Below, one piece after another: positions 33,877-42,459 of a stretch of 64,000 bases of DNA. The notes under the pieces were generated by a model, which was not told the DNA's origin, searched no databases, and saw only the letters and a list, made by a program, of their open reading frames with translations. Numbering within the stretch: the stretch's first letter is position 1; each line of letters opens with the position of its first letter. Origin of the DNA: DASPWW01 sp963841715 (GTDB lineage: Bacteria; Actinomycetota; Thermoleophilia; Solirubrobacterales; 70-9); the NCBI GenBank assembly GCA_963841715.1, contig CAWJDP010000001.1:62001-126000 (forward strand), in the 5' to 3' direction. Position numbers and translations under genes: made by a program.

Positions 33877-35006
33877 CGCGGCGACGACTCTAGTGGCCGG
33901 CCGTCGCGCCGCACGAGCACGAGGCGTAGGATCCACGCCTCGTATCGTCCGGCCTCCGGATCGTCCGCGCTCGCGGCCTCGAAGCGCGCGAAGTACTCGT
34001 CGCTGAGCGCCTTCGGGTCGGCTCCCTTCGCGCCGGGCTCGAACAGGTTCGTCGTCATCGTCGACTCCGAGAACGCCCGCACGAAGGCGGTGTACGCCTC
34101 CGCGTATGCCTTGCGGTCGCCGTCGCGCTCGAGCATCTCCCAGTACGGGTTCGCGACCTCCTCGATCCGGTGCAGCCCGACGCCGAGCTCGCCCTCGAGC
34201 TCGCCTCCGTCGGAGACCGGGGCGATCGCCTCTTTGTCCGTGCGGCAGTAGACGGCGAGCACGTAGCCGTCGAGCGTGTCGCGGTCGAGCCGACCGTCGT
34301 CGGCGAGCCCGACCGCGACCTCCCACATCACCCGCAGCAGGCGCCCGGCCGAGGGGAGGAGCTCGCCGTCCGGGCTCCGCTCCGTGCCGATCCCCTGCAC
34401 GAGCATCCGCCCGCCGGGAGCGAGCTCGGCCGCCCGCGCCCGCAGGAAGTCGAGCCAGTCGCCCGCCGCCTGGTCGGCGAGCGCCAGGCGCGCGTCGGCG
34501 GTCGCGTCGGAGAAGTACATCCCCTCGGGGACACGGAGGTGCGGCTGCTCACGGAGCCAGTGCGAGGCGTTCGAGCACATCCCGAGATCGACGATCCCCG
34601 ACGGCACAAGCTGGTCGAAGAACGAGCCCGGCGCCGCGAGCGTGAACACGCGCTGGGCGCCGGAGCCGGAGTAGCCGTCGGGCCCGGCGACGTTCGCGAA
34701 CAGCTGCTGGAAGTCGTTTGTCGGGACGTCGTTGTGGATCGCGACAAGCTCGCGGTTCGCGCCGCTCTCGCGGACGGCCGAGACCGCGGTGCCGATCGCC
34801 TGGACCGACGCACCCCCGGTTCCGGCGCCGTAGTCGGCGATCGTGAATGCGCCCGTTCGCGTTTCGAGCTCCATCTCGCCGACGGCATCGCGAATCAGCG
34901 CGTCGCCGCCCTTCACCACCCGGCGCTGGTACTCGGAGTGGGCGTCGTAGTAGGTGCCGCCCTTCATCCCGCGAGCGACGCCCGGTTCATCGCCGCGCTC
35001 AGCCAT
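33873..35006 (-). CDS. SABATH-type S-adenosylmethionine carboxyl methyltransferase
   Basis: The 377-residue protein resembles the plant SABATH family (salicylate, jasmonate and indoleacetate methyltransferases): MKGGTYYDAHSEYQRR near residue 14, SAM-binding TIADYGAGTGGASVQ, HNDVPTNDFQQLF (cf. plant NDLPxNDFN), and CSNASHWLREQP (cf. SSYSLHWLS). Such enzymes form methyl esters on small carboxylic acids. SABATH proteins are best known from plants and are sparse in bacteria. The ATG at 35006 gives the family start. Coupling to the amidase suggests amide hydrolysis followed by methyl ester formation, which is inference. Confidence 0.83.
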   Translation of the reverse strand: MAERGDEPGVARGMKGGTYYDAHSEYQRRVVKGGDALIRDAVGEMELETRTGAFTIADYGAGTGGASVQAIGTAVSAVRESGANRELVAIHNDVPTNDFQQLFANVAGPDGYSGSGAQRVFTLAAPGSFFDQLVPSGIVDLGMCSNASHWLREQPHLRVPEGMYFSDATADARLALADQAAGDWLDFLRARAAELAPGGRMLVQGIGTERSPDGELLPSAGRLLRVMWEVAVGLADDGRLDRDTLDGYVLAVYCRTDKEAIAPVSDGGELEGELGVGLHRIEEVANPYWEMLERDGDRKAYAEAYTAFVRAFSESTMTTNLFEPGAKGADPKALSDEYFARFEAASADDPEAGRYEAWILRLVLVRRDGRPLESSPR

Positions 35007-35064
35007 GGGTCGAAGCCTATTCGGCGGGCGAGGGCCGCCGATTGCGATAATCCCCGTCCGGCGG

Positions 35065-35490
35065 ATGGACCCCGATCGCAAACGCAAGATCCGGCTTGGG
35101 GTGGCACTCGCGGCCGCTGTGCTGCTCGGTGCCGCCCTCGTCTACACGTCGTTCAGCGCCTCGACCGAGGCGAAGCAGCCCTCGGACATCATCAACTCGA
35201 GCTCCGGCGGCTCCTACGACCTCACCGGGGTCGTCGCCAAGAACTCGGTCAAGCACCAGGGAAGCGACCTCGACTTCCGGATCCGCGACCGCGACGACTC
35301 GACCAGCCTCCCGGTCGTCTACAGCGGCGAGGTCCCGGACCCGTTCCGCGAGGGGCGCGAGGTCGTCGTCACGGGGAAGCTCGAGAACGGAACGTTCGAG
35401 GCCCAGCACGACACGCTCGTCACCAAGTGCCCCTCGAAGTTCACCGAGCAGGCTCGCCAGGACCCGAACCACGTGGTGATAACTCAGTGA
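35065..35490 (+). CDS. ccmE: CcmE heme chaperone, Cys-type variant
   Basis: The 141-residue protein has one N-terminal TM helix (LGVALAAAVLLGAALVYTSF) and the OB-fold of CcmE (YDLTGVVAKNSV, DDSTSLPVVYSGEVPDPFREG, VVVTGKLENG). The heme-binding position reads TKCPSKF: Cys122 and Phe126 replace the His and Tyr of the usual HxxxY motif. A Cys in this place defines the CxxxY variant known from archaea and some sulfate reducers; here the Tyr is also changed. CcmE holds heme covalently and hands it to CcmF. It overlaps ccmF by a GTGA junction. Confidence 0.88.
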   Translation: MDPDRKRKIRLGVALAAAVLLGAALVYTSFSASTEAKQPSDIINSSSGGSYDLTGVVAKNSVKHQGSDLDFRIRDRDDSTSLPVVYSGEVPDPFREGREVVVTGKLENGTFEAQHDTLVTKCPSKFTEQARQDPNHVVITQ

Positions 35491-37688
35491 TCGCGCTCGG
35501 ATCGGCGACGCTGATCCTCGCCTTCATCGTCGCGCTGTACGCGGCCGGCGCGGCCCTTTATGGCTCGCGCGGGGACCGGCGCTGGGTCGACTCCTCGCGG
35601 CGCGCGGTGTACGCGGTCTGCGCACTGCTCACCGTCTCGATCGTCGTCCTCGAGGCCGCCTTCGTCCGCAACGACTTCTCGCTCGCTGTCGTCGCCCAGC
35701 ACTCCTCGACGACGACGCCGATGTTCCCGTTCCCGTACAAGCTGACCGCGATGTGGTCGAGCCAGGCGGGCTCGCTGCTGCTGTGGGGCTGGGTGCTGTC
35801 GATCTTCTCCTCGATCGTCCTCTACGTCACCCGCAACAAGCTCCGCGAGATCGTCCCCTGGGCGACCGCGGTGCTGATGGGGTTGGCGGCGTTCTTCTGC
35901 GCGATCATGCTCTTCGCCGGCGACGACGCGCGCCCGTTCGCTCGCCTCAGTCCCGTGCCACCCGAGGGCGTTGGGCTGACCCCGCTGCTTCGGCACCCGA
36001 GCATGATGATCCACCCCCCGATGCTGTACTCGGGGTACGTCGCGTTCTCGATCCCGTTCGCATTCGCGGTCGGGGCGCTGATCACGCGGCGTCTCGACGC
36101 GAGCTGGATCCGTACCACCCGCCGCTTCGCGCTGATCGCGTGGACCTTCCTCAGCATCGGGGTCCTGCTCGGCGCGCGCTGGTCGTACACCGAGCTCGGC
36201 TGGGGCGGCTACTGGGGCTGGGACCCGGTCGAGAACGCGGCGCTGATGCCGTGGCTCGCCGGGACCGCGTTCCTGCACTCGATCATGGTCCAGGAGCGGC
36301 GCGGGATGCTGAAGGTCTGGAACGTGTCGCTGATCACGGCGACGTTCTCGCTCGCGCTGCTCGGGACCTTTCTCGTCCGCTCGGGGGTGCTGCAGTCAAT
36401 CCACGCCTTCGGCGACTCGACCGTCGGCCCCTGGCTGCTGACGCTGATCGCGATCGTGATCCTCGGCTCGACGGCCCTGATCATCTCCCGGCTCGACGAG
36501 CTTCGGACCGAGCGCCGGCTCGACTCGTTGCTCTCTCGGGAGTCGCTGTTCCTGCTCAACAACCTGCTTCTGATCGGGCTCTGTGTGGTGATCTTCTGGG
36601 GGACGTTCTTCCCGCTGATCTCCGAGGCTCTGACCGGCAACCGAAGCTCGCTCGCAGCGCCGTGGTTCGACCGCTACACGACCCCGCTGGCGATCGCGCT
36701 CGTGCTGGTCGCGGGTGTCGGGCCGCTGGTTGCCTGGCGCCGGCTGAGCCGGGAGGCCGCGAGGCGGGTGTTCACCTGGCCCGTGGTGGCGATGGTCGCG
36801 ACGGCGATCGTGCTCTCGCTGCTCACCGACGCCGGCGGCAAGCCGCTGGCGCTGCTGCTGTTCAGCTTCGCCGCGTTCACGATCGCGGCCGTCGTCCAGG
36901 AGTTCGTGCGCGGGGTGGGAGCGAGGCGCGCGCTGTCGGACGCCTCCGTCCCTCGAGCGCTGACGACGCTCGTCGGACGCAACCGCCGCCGCTACGGCGG
37001 CTACGTAGTTCACATCGGCATCGCCGTTCTGTTGATCGGCGTCGCCGCTTCGTCGACGTTCCAGACCAACCGCGACCTGCACCTGCGGCCGGGGCAGACC
37101 GCCCACGTCGGCGGCTTCGATGTCAACTACGACCGCCCGACGATGGGCATCTCGAGCACCGAGCAGCGGCTCAGCCTCGGCGCCGATCTCGACGTCACCC
37201 GCAACGGCAGCACCGTCGCCCTGCTGCACCCGTCGCGCAACTACTACCCGTCGATGAACCCCACGAACCCGATCCGCGGATATTTCCAGGACAACACGAC
37301 GAGCGAGGTCGGGCTGCGCGCGGGCGGGATGCGCGACCTGTGGAGCGCGATCCAGCCCGACCTCTCGGGTGAGGACGCGCAGATCAACCGCGCCGACCGC
37401 CATATCGCGAAGCTGCGAGCAGGCGCGGCGAAGAGCGCCGCCGTCGGCCAGCTCGCGGGCGTCGCCGAGGGTCAGGCGATCCGCTCGGTCGCGGCCAGCT
37501 ACATGCGCCATCCCGGGCCCGCGAACTTCCGCTTCATCGTCAACCCGATGGTCACGTGGCTGTGGGTCGGCGCCGCGATCTCGCTCTGCGGGGCGCTGAT
37601 CGCGCTGTGGCCCACGGCGGAGGCGCGCCGCCGCCGCGTCGCCGACGTCTACGCGGCTCGGCTCGCGCGCGAGCTGCCGAGCGCGTGA
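35487..37688 (+). CDS. ccmF: CcmF heme lyase of cytochrome c maturation System I
   Basis: The 733-residue polytopic protein has the WWD heme-binding domain motif as GWGGYWGWDPVENAALMPWL, conserved periplasmic histidines (HPPMLYSGY, FLHSIMVQERRG) and about 14 TM helices, followed by a large C-terminal extracytoplasmic part. CcmF ligates heme from CcmE to apocytochrome c. GTG 35487 is the first start compatible with the family N-terminus and overlaps the ccmE stop; the frame is open far upstream without conservation. Confidence 0.95.
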   Translation: MIALGSATLILAFIVALYAAGAALYGSRGDRRWVDSSRRAVYAVCALLTVSIVVLEAAFVRNDFSLAVVAQHSSTTTPMFPFPYKLTAMWSSQAGSLLLWGWVLSIFSSIVLYVTRNKLREIVPWATAVLMGLAAFFCAIMLFAGDDARPFARLSPVPPEGVGLTPLLRHPSMMIHPPMLYSGYVAFSIPFAFAVGALITRRLDASWIRTTRRFALIAWTFLSIGVLLGARWSYTELGWGGYWGWDPVENAALMPWLAGTAFLHSIMVQERRGMLKVWNVSLITATFSLALLGTFLVRSGVLQSIHAFGDSTVGPWLLTLIAIVILGSTALIISRLDELRTERRLDSLLSRESLFLLNNLLLIGLCVVIFWGTFFPLISEALTGNRSSLAAPWFDRYTTPLAIALVLVAGVGPLVAWRRLSREAARRVFTWPVVAMVATAIVLSLLTDAGGKPLALLLFSFAAFTIAAVVQEFVRGVGARRALSDASVPRALTTLVGRNRRRYGGYVVHIGIAVLLIGVAASSTFQTNRDLHLRPGQTAHVGGFDVNYDRPTMGISSTEQRLSLGADLDVTRNGSTVALLHPSRNYYPSMNPTNPIRGYFQDNTTSEVGLRAGGMRDLWSAIQPDLSGEDAQINRADRHIAKLRAGAAKSAAVGQLAGVAEGQAIRSVAASYMRHPGPANFRFIVNPMVTWLWVGAAISLCGALIALWPTAEARRRRVADVYAARLARELPSA

Positions 37689-37706
37689 CGGCGGGGCGAC
37701 TCGGGA

Positions 37707-38009
37707 ATGGAGGCCGCCGTCGGACTGCTCCTGATCGTGATCCTGTTCGCGGTGTTCGCGTTCGTGAGCGTGCCGCTGCGCGAGCGGAGCTCTGAATCCG
37801 AGCCGGCGGAGCCGCCTTACGATCCCCGCATCGCCGACCTCGAGGCGCGCAAGGAGGCTAAGTACCGCGAGATCCGCGACGCCGAGCTCGACCACGCGGG
37901 CGGCAAGCTCTCCGACGCCGATTTCAAGCGCCAGGACGCCGAGCTTCGCCGCGAGGCGATCGAGATCCTGAAGCGGCTCGACGAGCTGCGTGAGCGCGAA
38001 CGCGTCTAG
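37707..38009 (+). CDS. Small membrane protein with CcmI-like helical tail
   Basis: The 100-residue protein has a hydrophobic N-terminal helix (AVGLLLIVILFAVFAFVSV) and a charged helical C-terminus (IADLEARKEAKYREIRDAELD, GKLSDADFKRQDAELRREAI). The pattern is that of small proteins found after ccmF and resembles the N-terminal part of CcmI, which guides apocytochrome c. It follows ccmF after 18 bases and is probably co-transcribed. The assignment is by position and pattern only. Confidence 0.65.
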   Translation: MEAAVGLLLIVILFAVFAFVSVPLRERSSESEPAEPPYDPRIADLEARKEAKYREIRDAELDHAGGKLSDADFKRQDAELRREAIEILKRLDELRERERV

Positions 38010-38041
38010 TTCGGCGGACCGACCCGGCTACACTGCCCAGC

Positions 38042-38266
38042 GTGGCAACCGTGCTCGGAGTGGTCCAGGTCCTGATCTCCGTGGTCCTGATCTTCCTCGT
38101 GCTCCTGCACTCAGGGAAGGACGCGGGTCTTTCAGGGGCGTTCGGGATCGGGCAGACGGGAAGCTCGTTCGGCGGCGGCTCGCTCGTCGAGCGAAACCTC
38201 GACCGCTGGACGGTCTTCTTCGCGATCCTGTTCGTCGTCAACACGATCGTCCTCTTAAAGATCTAG
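38042..38266 (+). CDS. secG: SecG preprotein translocase subunit
   Basis: The 74-residue protein has two TM helices (LGVVQVLISVVLIFLVLLHS and WTVFFAILFVVNTIVLL) joined by the Gly-rich loop KDAGLSGAFGIGQTGSSFGGG, the SecG pattern. It assists SecYE/SecA protein export. It starts with GTG 38042, 32 bases after the previous gene. Confidence 0.92.
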   Translation: MATVLGVVQVLISVVLIFLVLLHSGKDAGLSGAFGIGQTGSSFGGGSLVERNLDRWTVFFAILFVVNTIVLLKI

Positions 38267-38337
38267 ACACGAGTCGGGCGCGGCGTGCGGTCGCTCTGGC
38301 GTCTGGCTGACGAACGTCGGGAGCGGGTGAGCGGGCG

Positions 38338-38931
38338 TCAGGGCGCCGGGCGTACCGGCGATTCGGTCCGCGGCAGACCGAGCACCGACCCGAGCCCCTG
38401 GCCGATCCGCCCCAGCAGGAGCACGGAAGCTGGCACGAGCGGGAGGCCGGCGATGAGCAGGAACCAGACGCGGAACGCGTCGCTGCCGGCGCCGACCGTG
38501 TGCGCGATCCCGAGCGCCCAGAACAAGGCCGTGAAGCGGTGCATGCTGCGCCATCGCTTCGGTCCGATCGAGTCGCGGGCGTAGTAGGAGAGCCCGAGCC
38601 CCGCCAGCCCGTATCCGGCCACGATCCCGATCCCCGTCCACAGCGGCCGGTAGGGGCCCGCGAACGGGATCACAATCCCCGCGACCCCGGGGTGCAGGAA
38701 GGCGTCGCCGAGCAGCGAGAGGCCGTGTGCGGCGATCAGGGACAGCGTCGCCAGCGACAGCGCCTCGTGAACGGCGCGGAGGTCCGACAGCGAGGCGTCG
38801 CCGGTCCTTCGACGCCCGACCATAAGTCCGAACGTGACGCTGAGGCTCGAGGTGACGAGCGCGGCGGTCCCTGCGGCGCGGCTCGTGATCCAGAACAGAT
38901 GCGGGCCGGCGCTGACGAGGCCGGCGCTCAC
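38338..38931 (-). CDS. Ferric-reductase-like (YedZ/MsrQ-type) heme membrane protein
   Basis: The 197-residue protein starts at GTG 38931 overlapping the upstream gene's stop. Six TM helices carry candidate heme-b ligands: His in AVHEALSLATL, AAHGLSLLGD, SMHRFTALFW and GIAHTVGAGSD. This is the ferric reductase-like transmembrane domain shared by MsrQ/YedZ and related transmembrane electron carriers. No flavin or NAD domain is present, so its electron donor is unknown. It is coupled to a small Pro-rich membrane protein. Confidence 0.82.
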   Translation of the reverse strand: MSAGLVSAGPHLFWITSRAAGTAALVTSSLSVTFGLMVGRRRTGDASLSDLRAVHEALSLATLSLIAAHGLSLLGDAFLHPGVAGIVIPFAGPYRPLWTGIGIVAGYGLAGLGLSYYARDSIGPKRWRSMHRFTALFWALGIAHTVGAGSDAFRVWFLLIAGLPLVPASVLLLGRIGQGLGSVLGLPRTESPVRPAP

Positions 38932-39359
38932 GAGGTCTGCGTGCTGACGGCCGGCGGCGGGCTCGAAGGCTGCGGCGCGGGCGTGCCGCCACCCGTGGAC
39001 GTCCCTCCGACCGATCCCCCCGTGGAGCTCGCGCTGGGTGGGCTTGCCGTGCCGGATGGGACCTCGACGACCTGACCGGTGGCCGGGTCGACCTCGAGCT
39101 GCTTCGGCTGCCGGGAAGGCTGCGGCTTCGGCTGCGTGGGCTTCGCGGGCTTGTGCTGTGAGCCGGTGGCGGCGGCCTTCTGCCCCGAGCCGAGAACCGG
39201 ATCGTGCCCACTGACCATCTGCCCGAAGACGAGCGTCCACACGAACGCGAACAGCAGCGCGGAGAGGACGACGGCGCGGCGGCGAAGGTCGGACGCGCGG
39301 CGGCGCTTCGCAGCGAGCCGCATTCGCGCACGACGTCCTCGATCGACCGGGGATCGCAT
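38928..39359 (-). CDS. Single-TM protein with Pro/Thr/Ser-rich tail, partner of the ferric-reductase-like protein
   Basis: A 143-residue protein has an Arg-rich N-terminus, one TM helix (AVVLSALLFAFVWTLVFGQM) and a low-complexity extracytoplasmic tail rich in Lys, Pro, Gln, Ser and Thr with the segment QLEVDPATGQVVEVPSGT. No FMN-binding or heme motif is recognised. Its stop overlaps the start of the ferric-reductase-like gene, so the two products probably work together. The start may be the ATG at 39359 or one 36 bases further in. Confidence 0.7.
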   Translation of the reverse strand: MRSPVDRGRRARMRLAAKRRRASDLRRRAVVLSALLFAFVWTLVFGQMVSGHDPVLGSGQKAAATGSQHKPAKPTQPKPQPSRQPKQLEVDPATGQVVEVPSGTASPPSASSTGGSVGGTSTGGGTPAPQPSSPPPAVSTQTS

Positions 39360-39531
39360 CGCGCCAGCATGGGACGCGACCCAAAACCGTGCCTAAGGCG
39401 AGGATGAGAGTTCTCTTATCGTCGCCTGGCGTACGATCATCCGCGGACCGTGTGCATGCATGAGCGGCAGCGGCAGCGGCAACGGCGGCGGCTGTGGCGG
39501 CGGCTGATCGGGCGCGGGTAGAGTCCCGCCG

Positions 39532-40341
39532 ATGCCGCTTGGTGGCGGAGAGAAGCCCGTCAGCCGCATCAGCCAGGCCTATCCCGACCGCGTCGAGGTG
39601 CGCGGCCGCGATCTCACAGGCGAGCTGATGGGCAGACTCAGCTTCACCGAGTACTTCCATCTCCTGCTCACCGGAGGTGAGCCGAGCGAGGAGCAGCGCT
39701 TCTTCCTCGACCTGCTGCTCGTCGCGATCGCCGAGCACGGGATGATGCCGACGAACGTCGCCGCGCGGATGACGCTCTCGGCCGACCCCGGCTCGCTCCA
39801 GGGCGCGGTCGCGGCCGGGATTCTCGGCTGCGGACCGGTGATCCTCGGCACGGCTGACGAATGCGCGCAACTGCTCGAGGCAGCCCAGGAGAGGGTCGAG
39901 GAGGGTGAGGAGCCCGAGGCCGTCGCGCGCGGGATCGCGAGCGCGACCCGCGCGGCCGGCGAGCGCCTGCCCGGATTTGGCCATCCCGTGCACAAGCCGC
40001 TCGATCCCCGCGCCGAGCGCATCCTCGAGCTCGCCGATGAGCGCGGCGCGAGCGGTCCCTACGTCGCGCTCGCGCACAGCTTTCGCAACGCGGCCGCCGA
40101 AGTCTGGGAGCGGCCGCTGACGCTCAACGTCTCGATGCCGATCGCCGCGGTGATGCTCGACCTCGGGTTCACGTCCGAGACGGTCAAGGCGATCCCGATT
40201 CTCGCCCGCACCGCCGGGCTGCTCGCGCATCTCGCCGAGGAGCGTGAGCACCCGATCGGGTTTGCGATGGCCGGCGAGGCGGAGGAGGCGGTCGAGTACC
40301 GGAGCGGCCCCGGCGGTATCGACGAAGACGCCGCGGGGTGA
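39532..40341 (+). CDS. Citrate synthase-like citryl-CoA lyase
   Basis: The 269-residue protein is a short, truncated-type citrate synthase-superfamily member: VSRISQAYPDRVEVRGRDL, ELMGRLSFTEYFHLLL, AEHGMMPTNVAARMT and LPGFGHPVHKPLDPRA with the catalytic His region. The length matches citryl-CoA lyases and related domains rather than full citrate synthase (about 430). It would cleave citryl-CoA or a methyl homologue to acetyl-CoA and a ketoacid. Its TGA overlaps the ATG of a PaaK-like ligase, which may supply the CoA thioester. Confidence 0.85.
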   Translation: MPLGGGEKPVSRISQAYPDRVEVRGRDLTGELMGRLSFTEYFHLLLTGGEPSEEQRFFLDLLLVAIAEHGMMPTNVAARMTLSADPGSLQGAVAAGILGCGPVILGTADECAQLLEAAQERVEEGEEPEAVARGIASATRAAGERLPGFGHPVHKPLDPRAERILELADERGASGPYVALAHSFRNAAAEVWERPLTLNVSMPIAAVMLDLGFTSETVKAIPILARTAGLLAHLAEEREHPIGFAMAGEAEEAVEYRSGPGGIDEDAAG

Positions 40342-41642
40342 TGCTCGAGCCCGAGGTCGAGGCGCGCCCGTGGGCGGAGCAGGTCGCGCTCGACGACGCC
40401 GCGTTCCGGATCCAGCTCGCCTACCTGCTCGACCGCTCGACCTTCTACCGCGAGAGGCTCGCCTCGGCGGGGATCGACTCGGCCGGCGACGCCGGCGGCC
40501 TGGGGGAGATAGCCCGGCTCCCGCTCACCGACAAGCAGGAGGTCAAGGCGACGTGCACGCCGGAGAACCCCTTCGGCGCGCATCTCTGCGTCGAGCGCTC
40601 CGAGATCGCCCGCGTCTACTCGACCAGCGGGACGACCGGCACACCGAGCTACATCCCGCTCACCGCGGCCGACCTCGACAACTGGGTCGCGGCCTCGGCG
40701 CGGAGCTACGCAGCGTCCGGCATCGCCGCCGGCGGGAGCATTGTCTCGACCTACAACGCGGGCCCGTTCGCTGCCGGCGCGGCGCTGGCCGCGTTCGACC
40801 GCATTGGCCTCTGCCACATCCCGGTCGGGACCGGGAACACCGAGCGCCTGCTGCGCGCGATCGAGCTGCTCGAGCCTGATGCGGCGGTGTTGACACCGTC
40901 CTATGCCGCGTACCTGATCGAGGCCGCCGCCGAGCGGGGCAGCGACCTCAGGGCCTCGAGCGTCGAGCGCGTGCTCGTCGCCGGTGAGCCGGGCGGGGGA
41001 GAGGCGGCCTTTCGCGCCAGGCTCGAGGATGGCTGGGGCGCGAGCGTGACCGAGGCGATGGGGATCGGCGACATCGGCGTGTCGCTGTGGGGAGAGTGCG
41101 AGCGGCGCGACGGCATGCACCTCGGCGCGCGCGGGATCGTGCACGCCGAGTTGATCAACCCGGGGAGCGGCGATGCGCTCGCGATCGAGGACGGCGCGCG
41201 GGGCGAGCTCGTGCTCACCCACCTCGATCACCGCGCGGCGCCGCTGCTCCGGTTTCGAACCCGCGACTTCGTCGAGGTGCGGACGAGCCCGTGCCCGTGC
41301 GGGCGCACGGCCCCACGCGTGCGCTGCATCGGTCGCACTGACGAGATGCTGATCGTCCGCGGCGTCAACGTCTTTCCGTCAGCAATCCGCGAGGTCGTGA
41401 GCGGGTTCGCGCCGCGGGTCAGCGGCAACGTCCTCGTCCGGCCGCGGTCGTCAGGTCCGAAGCAGGACCCGCCGCTGCCTGTCAGCGTCGAGCTCGCCGA
41501 GGGCGCGGACCCCGAGCGGTCGCTTGCCGAGGCGATCGCCGAGCGGCTGCGCGAGGCGCTCGTCGTCAGAGCGGACGTGGAGCTCGTTCCGGCCCGGAGC
41601 CTCGAGCGCAGCGAGTACAAGTCAAGGCTGGTCCAGCGCTAG
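40341..41642 (+). CDS. PaaK-like acyl/aryl-CoA ligase
   Basis: The 433-residue protein has the adenylate-forming motifs of phenylacetate-CoA ligase: RVYSTSGTTGTPSYIPLT, VLVAGEPGGGEA, TEAMGIGDIG, LLRFRTRDFVEV with a CPCGRT cluster, and IGRTDEMLIVRGVNVFPSAI. It activates a carboxylic acid with ATP and CoA. The acid is unknown; coupling with a citryl-CoA lyase suggests a branched or citrate-like acid or aromatic acid. GTG 40338 or ATG 40341 can serve as start. Confidence 0.88.
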   Translation: MLEPEVEARPWAEQVALDDAAFRIQLAYLLDRSTFYRERLASAGIDSAGDAGGLGEIARLPLTDKQEVKATCTPENPFGAHLCVERSEIARVYSTSGTTGTPSYIPLTAADLDNWVAASARSYAASGIAAGGSIVSTYNAGPFAAGAALAAFDRIGLCHIPVGTGNTERLLRAIELLEPDAAVLTPSYAAYLIEAAAERGSDLRASSVERVLVAGEPGGGEAAFRARLEDGWGASVTEAMGIGDIGVSLWGECERRDGMHLGARGIVHAELINPGSGDALAIEDGARGELVLTHLDHRAAPLLRFRTRDFVEVRTSPCPCGRTAPRVRCIGRTDEMLIVRGVNVFPSAIREVVSGFAPRVSGNVLVRPRSSGPKQDPPLPVSVELAEGADPERSLAEAIAERLREALVVRADVELVPARSLERSEYKSRLVQR

Positions 41643-41689
41643 GCTGCAGCGGAGGGCGATGCGCAAGCCCGCGATCACCGGAGGAGCAG

Positions 41690-42373
41690 ATGGCCGACAA
41701 CACGCTGAGCATCCTGAAGCCGAGCGTCAACAACCTCTCCGCGCGCGTCTTCGTCCGCGCCGCCGGTCTCGACTTCGACGAGGTCGACATGTGGGGCAAC
41801 AAGGGCACGCCTGATTTCCTCGCCAAGGACCCCGCCGACCTCACGCCGCTGCTCGAGGAGGACGGGCTCCCGAAGGGCGCGCTGTGGGAGAGCTGCGCGA
41901 TCATGCAGTACCTCTGCAACAAGCACGGGCTCGATCAGTTCTACCCGACCGATCCGGCCCAGCGGGCGATGGTCGACAGCGCGATGTTCTACTTGATCGG
42001 AACTCTGTATCCGCTCGTCGCCCGCGCCACCTACCCGACGCTCGGCTTCCCGCAGTACGCCGGTGAGGTCGGGCCCTCCGACGCCAGCGATGAGCTCAAG
42101 GCGAAGGCGCAGCAGGAAGCGGCCGACGCGATCGCCAAGCCGCTCGAGGCGTACCGCTCGTTCTTCCTCGACGGCAACAAGTTCATCGGCGGCGACTCCC
42201 CGTCGATCGCCGACATCCGGCTCGCCGTCACGCTCGAGTTCCTCGCCGCGGTCGACTACGACCTCCCCGACTGGGCGAAGGAGTTCATGTCGGCGGTTGA
42301 GTCGGCGCTCGGCGACGCCTACTCGGAGCCGGCGGGGGACGTGCGCGATTTCGTCGCCTCGGTGAGGTCCTAG
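41690..42373 (+). CDS. Glutathione S-transferase-like protein
   Basis: The 227-residue protein has a thioredoxin-like N-domain (LSILKPSVNNLSARVFVRAAG, LTPLLEEDGLPKGALWESCAIMQYL, including the ES pair that contacts the glutathione gamma-Glu) and an all-helical C-domain (FIGGDSPSIADIRLAVTLEF). GGAGGAG lies 5-11 bases before ATG 41690. Actinobacteria mostly lack glutathione, so the thiol cofactor is uncertain. It follows the CoA ligase by 47 bases and may belong to the same pathway. Confidence 0.85.
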   Translation: MADNTLSILKPSVNNLSARVFVRAAGLDFDEVDMWGNKGTPDFLAKDPADLTPLLEEDGLPKGALWESCAIMQYLCNKHGLDQFYPTDPAQRAMVDSAMFYLIGTLYPLVARATYPTLGFPQYAGEVGPSDASDELKAKAQQEAADAIAKPLEAYRSFFLDGNKFIGGDSPSIADIRLAVTLEFLAAVDYDLPDWAKEFMSAVESALGDAYSEPAGDVRDFVASVRS

Positions 42374-42459
42374 CGCCGGTTAGTCGTTCGCCGGGCGGGC
42401 ATCGCCTCTCAGCCGATCGGTAGCCGCGCGAGATTGTGTCTCGATCGGGATACTGATCG

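Noticed and set aside
30961..34251. 1096-codon + strand frame across kdpE, the kinase and amidase
   Set aside because: Overlaps three well-supported - strand genes entirely; composition-driven.
39460..39507. Tiny ATG-to-stop frame encoding a Gly/Ser-rich 15-residue peptide
   Set aside because: Only GGC/AGC simple sequence with no ribosome-binding site; it is probably low-complexity leader DNA before the citryl-CoA lyase gene.
42390..42455. Small inverted repeats (CGAGA..TCTCG and GATCGG pair) before the beta-lactamase-like gene
   Set aside because: The arms are only 5-6 bp in GC-rich DNA and could arise by chance; no clear operator symmetry.
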